Source of the DNA: UBA11346 sp038060575
Lineage (GTDB): Bacteria; Planctomycetota; UBA11346
NCBI GenBank assembly: GCA_964652775.1
Contig: CAZZAM010000016.1
Span: forward strand, 1 to 64,000
Direction of reading: 5' to 3'
Length of the DNA: 64,000 bases
The translations under genes and the position numbers were made by a program. The notes under the pieces are model-generated. The model had not been told where the DNA came from. It saw nothing but the letters and a program-made list of their open reading frames with translations, and ran no database searches. Positions 24,211 through 32,077 of the stretch are shown piece after piece; position 1 is the stretch's first letter, and each line of letters begins with the position of its first letter.

Positions 24211-27200
24211 ATGAGCGACACCTCCAACCGTGATAACGAGCTCTTGGCCGCCTGGGTCCAACGCCACGACCGCGATGCCCTAGCGCAGTTGTTTGCCCGG
24301 CTGACCCGTCCGGCGCTGGCCGTGGCCAGTCGATTGGCTGGAGATCACGCCGAGGATGCCGTCCAGGAGGGCTTTCTTGCGGCGATGCGTGGTGCTAAGC
24401 CGAGTCGCATTGACGACGCTCGTGGCTGGGTCCTTGCCGTGGTCGCCAACGCCGCGCGCCAGCAGCGACGCTCGCAGGTGAGACGAGTTCAGCATGAGGC
24501 ACGCGTCGATGTACTGACGAGTCCGGATCCGACGCCAGAGCCGAGCGACGATCTCATGCAACAGGTTACGCGGGCCATGCAGCGTCTTCAAATCGCTGAG
24601 CGCGAGGCGCTCGAACTACGAGTCATTGACGGCCTCAGTAGCAACGAAGTCGGTCGCGTGCTTGGTCGCCGTCCAGGCACCGTCGATGTCCAGGTTCATC
24701 GCGCGATGGAGAAACTGCGCACGTGGCTTGGTGCATCGGCCACGCCGGCGGCGTTGGCGATCGCCATCCAAACAGCAACCCCAGCAGCCGAGCCGTCTGT
24801 CGCCCTGACCGCACGTATTGCCGAGAGCGCCGCCACGGGGCCGGTTCCTACCACGCTACCGATGTGGCCGTGGTACCTCGCTGGCGGTGTAGTCGCGGCT
24901 GGCATCGCAGTCGCCGCGCAATTGACGCTGTCATCGCCAGTTATTCCGCCATCGCCAGTGACTACGCCAGTGACAGCAATGTCTGCTCCACCAGTCGTGC
25001 TGGCAGATCCGCCACGACCACAAGATGCACCGTGGGGTGGACGCGCAGCACAGCTGTTAGCGTTGATTCGTCCCGAACATGAGATGTCAGGGGGCATGGA
25101 TCTCGACTGGATCAAGCGTCGCGGAGTTGATCTCAAACCAACCAGTCTGTTCGCTGATCCGCGCATGGCACCGGCCTGGGCTGAAATACGCAAGCAATTG
25201 GCACTGTTCGCAGCCGTGTCGCCCTTTCCAGATTATGCGACTGCGTGGGATGCGGCAGGGGGCATGATCGTTAGTGGAACCATGGGTCAGCAACTTGGCA
25301 GCTATCAGGAGAAGCCAGCGTTCTTGCAGTGCATGGAGCTTGGTCAGCAAGCTCAGGTGGTGCACGAGCGGTTTCAAGCCATGTGGCAAGTGCACGTTCC
25401 GGTACGCTTAGACAACACGCGTTGGATGACGGCGGAGGACAAAGCGCTCTTGGTCCAACCCAAGCAAGCAGCAGTCAATCTCCCGCTGGATGCACCGCTG
25501 TGGATCCGCTGGCGGGACGCGTCCTTCTTGCCGCAGTTCGCAGCTTTGGACCGTGATCGCAGTGATCCCGTCCGTTTGGCGGACTGGTTCGGTCCGAATT
25601 GGCGGATCGCTAAGCCCGAGGTGACCATGCGGCTCTTGCCTGGCAATGGGACGTGGGTGACAACCACGACGGTGACCGGCGTTGCGTTGCCGCTCCATCC
25701 GTTGTCAGCGGCAGTGAATGGGCCGTTGTCCGGGACGACGCCCTGTGGCCGCTGGGCGCATGCCGCCATCGGCCTGAACGCTGTCGTGTTACGACGTCTG
25801 GTTATCGATGTGTTGCCGGAGTTGCCACCTGGATTGACTGGTGATGTCGCGGTGACGGTTGATCCCGGCACGCCGTTGCCTGTATTCGGACTCATTATTG
25901 GCCTTCGCGAAGAACCTGGTCAACGTGCTGGAATAACTCGCGTGCTGGAGCGGTTTGGCGCAGCGGCGTTGCCGGATACGAACGAAGGTCCAGCATGGAC
26001 GATCGCAGCACCGTTTGGCATGGTGACGATCGTCCTGGGCCGCGATCGACTCGTCGCGACGACGGCCGCAGATCCGACGCCGTGGTTCGCGGTCGGCCAA
26101 GCCGATGAGCGTCTGGCTCGTGGGGCAATCGATCCGGCGGCGTTGAAGCCGTGGCTGCCGATGCTGTGGGCACAAATCCCACAAAAATCCACGCCGTTTG
26201 AGGAGACATACCTGCAATATGCGCTCTGCTCGTTGAATGAGAGTCTCGCGTTTCACTGCACCGGTTCACAGACCCGGCAGCTTGGTGATCCCCTAGCCAT
26301 GTTTTCCCAGGCGTCGCAACGCGGTATCGAAGAAAACGGAGTCGATCTTCGGACATATACTATGTCACATGGCAGGTGGCGAGGCACCACTGAGTCCGTG
26401 AATCGGCACGGGGCTGTTTCCGCCTATGCTGCGCTCCTGCTGCGAAAATTGAGTTCCGGCACATTCGATCCCATCCGACACATGGCGGTCTATCGGTCGG
26501 ATGTGAAAACGCATCCCAACGACATTCATTTTGGTTCAGCGTTTATTCGCATAGGAACTGATGCCTGGGTTGATGTCGGAGCGGCTTGGTCTAACCGTGT
26601 TGTCATTCGATCACGAAAGGAACTGGCCACAGCGACCGATATATTTCAACGGCCGTTGGCACTGATGACTGCGATCAAGGCCGAGGACCTTGAGGTGGTT
26701 TCCCTGGGGGAACGACCGGAAGTGCGTTGGCGCACGTGGATCCCACCACTCGCGGTGGTGATGGATCATCTACCGGCTTGGAAGTTAGACATTCGTCAGG
26801 AACGGGATGGGCGCATGGTGGCAACCGAGCAGGGTTGGCCGCTGTTGCCTATCGGTGTTGTTCCTGCTGTCCTCGACGGACCACAGGCCAGGCACATATA
26901 CCACGACCGACTCGATGTACGCGATGCTGCGCGAGTTCGCACGCGTCACGCGGCGCGGATAGCAGCACTTGAACAGATTCGCCAAGCCATTGAACGATTC
27001 ACGCAAGAGTCCGATAATCATCTTGGTTCATCCGGAAAGACACCTCAATTGAGTAGCGTGCTCGCACGCAGTGGCTGTGATGTTGCGGTTTTGGCACCGC
27101 TCTTTCAGGGGCGGACGCCGACCACGGCAGAGATCGATGGCCTGGGCCGGTACTTACCATGCGATTGGACAGGAATGACCGAATACAGTTCGCCGTATTT

Positions 27201-27444
27201 TCAGGTTGCCGGTAAGATGATGTGGAGTGCGCCCGTGTTAACGGTGTTGCTCGAACCGGGATGGGTGGCTCTCATCCCCGACAAACGCTATCCAGATAGA
27301 CGCGTGCAGGTCACATCATGCCCTTTCCCCACGTCAGCGCAGCCAAACGACCCCAAGCCCGGGCCGGCGCCGGGTAAACAGGCGCCCCGTCAACCCCAGC
27401 CCCGGGCCCCAACCCCGCCCCCACCCCCTCCTGAATGGCTTTGA
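24211..27444 (+). CDS. ECF sigma factor fused to transmembrane segment and large extracytoplasmic domain
   Basis: One frame encodes an RNA polymerase sigma factor followed by a membrane helix and about 800 further residues. Counting from a possible TTG start at 24148 (which has GAAAGG upstream), region 2 is about 31-105 (HAEDAVQEGFLAAMRG), region 4 about 135-192 (ALELRVIDGLSSNEVGRVLG), and a helix MWPWYLAGGVVAAGIAVAAQ spans 239-258. ATG 24211 (residue 22) is my conservative start. The C-terminal part is Trp-rich without repeats that I recognise and ends in a Pro/Gln-rich tail. Planctomycetes have ECF groups with long C-terminal extensions. Tethering could mean regulation by proteolysis or by an external signal. 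The stop at 27444 is probably false: see the chimeric junction; the true end is probably 27690. Confidence 0.78.
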   Translation: MSDTSNRDNELLAAWVQRHDRDALAQLFARLTRPALAVASRLAGDHAEDAVQEGFLAAMRGAKPSRIDDARGWVLAVVANAARQQRRSQVRRVQHEARVDVLTSPDPTPEPSDDLMQQVTRAMQRLQIAEREALELRVIDGLSSNEVGRVLGRRPGTVDVQVHRAMEKLRTWLGASATPAALAIAIQTATPAAEPSVALTARIAESAATGPVPTTLPMWPWYLAGGVVAAGIAVAAQLTLSSPVIPPSPVTTPVTAMSAPPVVLADPPRPQDAPWGGRAAQLLALIRPEHEMSGGMDLDWIKRRGVDLKPTSLFADPRMAPAWAEIRKQLALFAAVSPFPDYATAWDAAGGMIVSGTMGQQLGSYQEKPAFLQCMELGQQAQVVHERFQAMWQVHVPVRLDNTRWMTAEDKALLVQPKQAAVNLPLDAPLWIRWRDASFLPQFAALDRDRSDPVRLADWFGPNWRIAKPEVTMRLLPGNGTWVTTTTVTGVALPLHPLSAAVNGPLSGTTPCGRWAHAAIGLNAVVLRRLVIDVLPELPPGLTGDVAVTVDPGTPLPVFGLIIGLREEPGQRAGITRVLERFGAAALPDTNEGPAWTIAAPFGMVTIVLGRDRLVATTAADPTPWFAVGQADERLARGAIDPAALKPWLPMLWAQIPQKSTPFEETYLQYALCSLNESLAFHCTGSQTRQLGDPLAMFSQASQRGIEENGVDLRTYTMSHGRWRGTTESVNRHGAVSAYAALLLRKLSSGTFDPIRHMAVYRSDVKTHPNDIHFGSAFIRIGTDAWVDVGAAWSNRVVIRSRKELATATDIFQRPLALMTAIKAEDLEVVSLGERPEVRWRTWIPPLAVVMDHLPAWKLDIRQERDGRMVATEQGWPLLPIGVVPAVLDGPQARHIYHDRLDVRDAARVRTRHAARIAALEQIRQAIERFTQESDNHLGSSGKTPQLSSVLARSGCDVAVLAPLFQGRTPTTAEIDGLGRYLPCDWTGMTEYSSPYFQVAGKMMWSAPVLTVLLEPGWVALIPDKRYPDRRVQVTSCPFPTSAQPNDPKPGPAPGKQAPRQPQPRAPTPPPPPPEWL

Positions 27445-27552
27445 CCACGCCCTTCTCCACGGCGGGGATGAACTCCTTGGGCACATTGCCACCGACCACC
27501 TCGTTGGCGAACTGGTTGCCCTGCCCCCTGGACTGAGGCGCTACGCGGAGAA
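27431..27552 (-). other. Foreign EF-G fragment at a probable chimeric assembly junction
   Basis: On the minus strand this stretch translates as GQGNQFANEVVGG and NVPKEFIPAVEKG, which match the highly conserved domain IV region of elongation factor G, with neither end of a gene. It is wedged between a degraded copy (27337-27430) and a clean copy (27577-27670) of the same coding sequence and borders the N run at 27553-27562. The simplest reading is a chimeric read or contig end, not a real gene fragment. Confidence 0.75.
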
Positions 27553-27562
27553 NNNNNNNNNN

Positions 27563-27690
27563 CTTACCCCCGGTCCGCGCAGCCAAACGACCCCACGCCC
27601 GGGCCGGCGCCTGTTAAACAGGCGCCACGTCAACGCCAGCCGCTGGACCAACCAGCGCCCCAACCACCGCCGGTGCGTACGGACTTCTGA
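27563..27690 (+). CDS. Probable true C-terminal end of the sigma-fusion protein
   Basis: After the gap the plus strand encodes AQPNDPTPGPAPVKQAPRQ and ends PPPVRTDF with TGA at 27688-27690. This is the same segment as before the gap (AQPNDPKPGPAPGKQAPRQ) at an exact offset of 240 nt. The pre-gap version has accumulated mostly changes to C or G, as expected from low-quality read ends. The reading here should replace the Pro-rich end and the stop at 27444. Confidence 0.65.
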
Positions 27691-27746
27691 TCTGGGAACT
27701 GCTTGCCGCTTGGCCTTTGGCCCAGGTTCCAGAGTATGCCCCGCCC

Positions 27747-28823
27747 ATGGCCCGAGTCGTTGTTGGTATGTCTGGTGGAGTGGACTCGTCCCTGGCGGCG
27801 GCGTTGCTGGCCGAGCAGGGTCACGAAGTAGTTGGCGTCACGCTCAAGCTGTGGCCGTGCGCTGAACTCGATGGCGGCTTCACCAAGCCTGACGCCTGCT
27901 GCAGTCCGACTGAAACGCGCGATGCGCGAGCGGTTGCGGTTGGTCGTGGGATTGCCCACTACGTGGTCGATGCCGAGGACGAATTCCGCCGCGGCGTGGT
28001 TGAGGATTTTCTTGATGGCTATGCCCGTGGTCAGACGCCAAGTCCATGCGTGCGCTGCAACGAGACGGTGAAGTTTGGCACGCTCTGGCAGCACGCGAAG
28101 GCGCTTGGTGCTGATCGTGTTGGTACCGGGCACTATGCCCGCATTGCACGCATTGACGGTCGTGTGGCTCCGCGTCGCGCTGCGGATACGGCGAAGGATC
28201 AGACCTATTTCCTGTGTACGTTGCAGCAGGAGCAGCTCGCGATCGCCGAGTTTCCAGTAGGGCACCTTTCCAAGCCGGAAGTGCGCGATGCGGCCCGTGC
28301 GCGGAATCTGTCGACGGCGGACAAGCACGAGAGCATGGATCTGTGTTTCCTCGGCACCGGTGGCGTCGGCGAGTTGCTACGTCGTGAGCGTCCCGATGCG
28401 TTCCGCCCTGGTCCGATCGTCGATCGCGATGGGAAGCAGGTTGGTGAACATCAGGGCCTTGGCCTGCACACGATCGGTCAACGCAAGGGGCTCGGCATCG
28501 CCGGAGCCGGCGAGCCGCTGTTTGTCTTGAAGCTCGATCAAGCGGCGAATGCGTTGGTGGTTGGTCCGCGCAGCGCGCTGGATGTGCATGAAATCGTGCT
28601 GAATAACTGCACGTGGCATCTATCGCCGCCGCCGATCACTGGTTTGCGCTGCGCGATTCGTCCGCGTCACCACAGTAAGCCGTTGGCAGCGACAGCATTT
28701 CCAGTTGATGGCGGTGCGCGTATCGTGCTTGATCAACCAACTGTGCGCCCAGCTCCCGGTCAAGTCTGTGCGATCTATGATCCGACCGATGATCTGTGTC
28801 TCGGTGGCGGTTGGATTTGCTAA
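27747..28823 (+). CDS. mnmA: tRNA-specific 2-thiouridylase MnmA
   Basis: A 358-residue enzyme that makes 2-thiouridine at position 34 of tRNA-Lys, -Glu and -Gln, using ATP and sulfur relayed as persulfide. The PP-loop GMSGGVDSS is at residues 7-15, the nucleophile Cys in PCVRCNETVKFG (C104), and the second catalytic Cys in SMDLCFLG (C200). GHYARI, KDQTYFL and HTIGQRKGLGI are family motifs. I use ATG 27747; a TTG ten codons earlier is also in frame. Its stop is followed within 11 nt by a structured repeat, and hrpB converges from the other side. Confidence 0.96.
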   Translation: MARVVVGMSGGVDSSLAAALLAEQGHEVVGVTLKLWPCAELDGGFTKPDACCSPTETRDARAVAVGRGIAHYVVDAEDEFRRGVVEDFLDGYARGQTPSPCVRCNETVKFGTLWQHAKALGADRVGTGHYARIARIDGRVAPRRAADTAKDQTYFLCTLQQEQLAIAEFPVGHLSKPEVRDAARARNLSTADKHESMDLCFLGTGGVGELLRRERPDAFRPGPIVDRDGKQVGEHQGLGLHTIGQRKGLGIAGAGEPLFVLKLDQAANALVVGPRSALDVHEIVLNNCTWHLSPPPITGLRCAIRPRHHSKPLAATAFPVDGGARIVLDQPTVRPAPGQVCAIYDPTDDLCLGGGWIC

Positions 28824-28833
28824 GCTTTTTGCT

Positions 28834-28968
28834 GTGGGGCTCTGCCCCACTCCCCGCGGGCTTGTCGGCGTTCGATTTCGCGTCGCTACGCTCGCGAAAT
28901 CGTGGCGCATGGGCTTCGCCCATTATATGCGCCAACACTCTGACGTCGCCCGTGTCACTCCGGGACAC
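28834..28968. repeat. Multi-hairpin intergenic repeat, copy 1
   Basis: Stems in order: GTGGGGC/GCCCCAC (28834-28850); CGATTTCGCG/CGCGAAATCG (28873-28902); GGCGCAT/ATGCGCC (28904-28933) enclosing GGGC-TTC-GCCC; and ACAC/GTGT or GTGTC/GACAC near 28935-28968. It shares order, stems and much sequence with 60625-60776. In the third stem the inner T-A pair of this copy is C-G in the other, and one G-C pair is gained, which keeps pairing. It occupies almost the whole space between the convergent mnmA and hrpB genes. Confidence 0.75.
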
Positions 28969-28971
28969 ACG

Positions 28972-31488
28972 CTATTGCCGCGGTCGCCCTTTAGCTACGG
29001 CTTGCGCGGTCAGCGGATCGTCTGGCCAACTGTGTTTGGGATAACGACCACGCAGATCCTTGCGGACTTGCGGATAGGTACGCGCCCAGAATCCAGCGAG
29101 GTCGTCGGTGACTTGTTCGGGTCGGTAGTTGGGGCCGAGCAAGTGCAGTAGCACCTTGATGCGACCACCAGCGACAGTCGGCGTGTCGCGTGATCCAAAT
29201 AATTCCTGAAGTCGCACAGCAAGAATCGGAGGACGTCCGGGTTCGCTGTAGTCGAGACGAATCTGCGATCCACTGGGTACAGCCAACTTGTCTGGTGCAT
29301 GTGAGGTCAATGCAGCCGCGCCTTCGCGGCCGAGATGCCCGGTCAACCAATCGTGCCATGGTTTGGCTTCGAGGTTTGCGCGCGAGCGGCAGCCAGTGCA
29401 GGCATCACGGACGAGTTGCGTGAGGTCAGGTCGTTGCGGCGCAAGATCCGGTGCGGTCGCGGTCAGCCACGCAAGTCGGTCCAGTAATCGCGCAGCTTCG
29501 ACATCGGTGCGAACTATGCGCTCGGCATCTGCGGTGACGTTGTCAGCGAGGAAGGAGGCAATCGTTTCCGGATCGGCCTGAGCGCCGGGGTTTGCTTTCA
29601 CCAGCAAATCGTCCCACCACCAGCCGGCCGAGCTTTCGACACGACCGCGTGCAGCATCCCAGGTCAGACGGTCGCGGCGCTGCAAACGGCCGGGAAACAC
29701 CGCATTGAGATCACCATCGTCCACTGCGCAGGCCAAGCGCACGGCAATCGATGCCCGGCCAGGCGCGTTGATGCCTTGTACGCTGAGCGCGAGAAACAAC
29801 GGCTCGCGCGGATGGCCTTTGCGCGCAGCTAGCGCGGAGGTTTCATCCAGCTCGACGGTCATGCCGCCGGACATCGCAGCGCGGTTCGCGTCGGGTGCGG
29901 CGCGCACACAGAGGCGATCAGGCCACGCAGCGATGCAGAGCCGGGCGACGATCTCGTGATTGGCTGGTTCCTCGCCACCGCTGCGTTCGCCACCGGCGAG
30001 GCGCAGAAAATCACTCAGGGTGCGGCGGGCTTCAAAGATCGCGCCTTGGTCGATGCCGAGATCGCGTGGCGCACGTTGCAGCAGGTCCAGACGATCGCTG
30101 AGATCGGTCGGCGCCGGATCAATTGGCCGATCATCGCGGCGCGGTGGACGGCGCAGATCGCGCCCTGATAGGACGGCGGCGATAGCAGCGCCGAGGTGTG
30201 GTCTGCCCGCTTCGCTTGCGGCCAGCAACAGTCGCCCAATGCGCGGATGCGTTGGTAATCGTGCAAGACGCTGACCAAGCGGCGTGAGCGCACCGTAGGC
30301 ATCAACGCAGGCACCAAGGGCCGCGAGCAGATGTTCACCGGCATCATGGCGCTGGTGTTCAGGTGCTTCATACCACGGAAAGGTGCGGGTATCGGCTCCG
30401 TGCAGACCTTTGAGCGTGAGCAGAAACGGTGCGAGATCGACGCGCGCGATTTCTGGTTCGGTGCGCTCGGGCATGCGTGCCTGAGTCAACGGCGACCACA
30501 GGCGGATGCAGCGTCCAGGTGCGGTGCGGCCAGCACGACCAGCACGCTGATCAGCGGCGGCGCGCGAGCATGGCTCAAGTCCCAGATCGTCGATACCGCG
30601 TAGGGGGTCGAAGCGATTGACGCGCTGTAATCCGGCGTCGATCACGGTGCGGATGCCGGGAATGGTCAGCGACGTTTCGGCGACGTTGGTAGCGAGAACG
30701 ACTTTCCGTCGATCGGCTGGTTTGAGCGCGGCATCCTGTTCTTCGGGTGGCAGGCCGCCGTGCAACGGCAGGACGAGGAGATCGTCGCGTTCGCCAATTG
30801 CCGCAGCGCAGCCACGGATTTCACCGACCCCAGGCAGGAAAACGAGCATATCGCCAGCATCGCTGCGCTTGGCTTCGTTGGCGACGGCTTCAGCAACGCG
30901 TTCGGGCAGCGAGCGGACATCGCCGGAGCGTCCTTCACGCAGTTCAACCGGATGGCACGGCGCGGCGACTTCCATGATCGGCGCGTCGCCAAGGAACGCG
31001 GCAATCGGGCGGGGATCCATTGTCGCGCTCATCACGCAGATACGCAGATCCGGGCGCAGGCTACGGCGCAATTCGGCGCACCAGGCTAGCGCGAGATCTG
31101 CGTGCAGGCTGCGTTCATGGAATTCGTCTAGGACGACGCACGACACGCCTTCCAGAAGCGGATCGTCGGCCAAGCGCCGTGTCAGCGTGCCTTCGGTCAT
31201 CACCCATAAGCGGGTCGCGCGATTGCCGACGCGTTCGTGGCGCACGCTGTAGCCAACTTCATCGCCCAGTCGCCATCCGCGTTCGGAGGCAATTCGGGCG
31301 GCGAGACTGCGGGCGGCGATGCGACGTGGCTGAAGGAGTAGGATTTCGCCAGGCCCCAGTTCAATCAGGGCTGGCGCGATGCGTGTGCTTTTGCCGGCAC
31401 CAGGAGCGGCAGTCAGAACCAACGAGCCGTTTGTACGGAGATGATTCAGAGCCCTGGAAACGTGGGCGTCGATCGGAAGTTGGATCAT
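28972..31488 (-). CDS. hrpB: ATP-dependent RNA helicase HrpB
   Basis: An 838-residue DEAH-box helicase of the HrpB family. Walker A is APGAGKST (residues 28-35), motif II reads VVLDEFHERS (about 120), motif III SATMD, motif V NVAETSLTIPGI, and motif VI DQRAGRAGRTAPGRC. The C-terminal HrpB-specific region is full length, ending in the conserved LFGSRDTPTVAGGRI and HLLGPNYRPEQVTDDLAGFW-type segment. RNA unwinding is expected from the family, but the cellular role of HrpB is poorly known. The start at 31488 has no purine-rich ribosome-binding site, and a long perfect hairpin ends just upstream. Confidence 0.96.
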   Translation of the reverse strand: MIQLPIDAHVSRALNHLRTNGSLVLTAAPGAGKSTRIAPALIELGPGEILLLQPRRIAARSLAARIASERGWRLGDEVGYSVRHERVGNRATRLWVMTEGTLTRRLADDPLLEGVSCVVLDEFHERSLHADLALAWCAELRRSLRPDLRICVMSATMDPRPIAAFLGDAPIMEVAAPCHPVELREGRSGDVRSLPERVAEAVANEAKRSDAGDMLVFLPGVGEIRGCAAAIGERDDLLVLPLHGGLPPEEQDAALKPADRRKVVLATNVAETSLTIPGIRTVIDAGLQRVNRFDPLRGIDDLGLEPCSRAAADQRAGRAGRTAPGRCIRLWSPLTQARMPERTEPEIARVDLAPFLLTLKGLHGADTRTFPWYEAPEHQRHDAGEHLLAALGACVDAYGALTPLGQRLARLPTHPRIGRLLLAASEAGRPHLGAAIAAVLSGRDLRRPPRRDDRPIDPAPTDLSDRLDLLQRAPRDLGIDQGAIFEARRTLSDFLRLAGGERSGGEEPANHEIVARLCIAAWPDRLCVRAAPDANRAAMSGGMTVELDETSALAARKGHPREPLFLALSVQGINAPGRASIAVRLACAVDDGDLNAVFPGRLQRRDRLTWDAARGRVESSAGWWWDDLLVKANPGAQADPETIASFLADNVTADAERIVRTDVEAARLLDRLAWLTATAPDLAPQRPDLTQLVRDACTGCRSRANLEAKPWHDWLTGHLGREGAAALTSHAPDKLAVPSGSQIRLDYSEPGRPPILAVRLQELFGSRDTPTVAGGRIKVLLHLLGPNYRPEQVTDDLAGFWARTYPQVRKDLRGRYPKHSWPDDPLTAQAVAKGRPRQ

Positions 31489-31491
31489 ACA

Positions 31492-31550
31492 AAGGCAGAA
31501 GGAAGAAGGATGAATGATGAAAACGGCAAACGTTTTCTTCCTTCTGCCTT
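31492..31550 (-). repeat. Perfect 16-bp inverted repeat just upstream of hrpB
   Basis: AAGGCAGAAGGAAGAA (31492-31507) is perfectly complementary to TTCTTCCTTCTGCCTT (31535-31550), with an inner GAAAACG/CGTTTTC stem competing in the loop. On the minus strand the hairpin starts 17 nt after the STAS stop and ends 3 nt before the hrpB ATG. It may end the recN-STAS transcript or shield the hrpB start; the strong purine/pyrimidine bias also fits a mobile palindromic repeat. Confidence 0.6.
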
Positions 31551-31567
31551 CTTACCTCTTCCTTTAC

Positions 31568-32077
31568 TCAACTCGGTTTCTTTTTCTTAGACAAATCGGC
31601 ATCCAGAGCTTTCAGGAAGGCACTGAATTTCGCTTTGTTGCCATCATTGAGTGAAGCCAAGTTAACGTGGGCTTGGCGGACGAGGTCGGCGCGTGACTTG
31701 GCATCAACGGCCGTGTGTGTGTCGATGTCTACGTACTCGGCGCTGGGGACTTCGACGTCGGGGACAACCGTCACGACCTCGTCGACTCCGAGTTGTTGCA
31801 AGAGGCGCAGGCACAATTCGTTCGGCTTGACGACCGCCAGCCGTCCACCGGCATCGGTAAAGCTCTGCGCATTGCCTACCAGCAGACCCATGAAGGTTGA
31901 ATCCATGCCCGCACAGTCGCTGAGATCGATATAGACGCTTTTGACACCCTCGCTGCGTGCTGAGTTCAGGAAACTGTGGAGCAGTGGCGCGGTCTTCATG
32001 TTCGCCAGGCCTTCGGCCCTGACGTAGACCATCGTCGTATTGCGGGCGATGCGATAGCGACTTTTGGCGATGTTCAC
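31568..32077 (-). CDS. STAS-domain protein (anti-sigma factor antagonist-like)
   Basis: A 169-residue protein whose first 110 residues form a STAS domain as in SpoIIAA/RsbV: strands RIARNTTMVYVRAEG and KSVYIDLSDCAGMDSTFMGLLVG, with a D-S-T stretch where the phosphorylatable Ser sits. Such proteins bind anti-sigma kinases in partner-switching modules. The last 50 residues are an extra charged helical tail ending in KKKK. GTG 32077 overlaps the recN stop (GTGA), so the two are translationally coupled. No partner kinase or phosphatase lies next to it. Confidence 0.85.
   Translation of the reverse strand: MNIAKSRYRIARNTTMVYVRAEGLANMKTAPLLHSFLNSARSEGVKSVYIDLSDCAGMDSTFMGLLVGNAQSFTDAGGRLAVVKPNELCLRLLQQLGVDEVVTVVPDVEVPSAEYVDIDTHTAVDAKSRADLVRQAHVNLASLNDGNKAKFSAFLKALDADLSKKKKPS

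Noticed and set aside
27431..27552. Real fusA (EF-G) gene fragment or pseudogene
   Set aside because: It has no ends, sits at an N gap, and interrupts a duplicated stretch of the neighbouring gene; an assembly chimera explains it better.
28834..28968. tRNA-like structure suggested by the GTTCGATT segment
   Set aside because: The stems do not form a cloverleaf, there is no anticodon arm, and the other copy preserves a different multi-hairpin plan.
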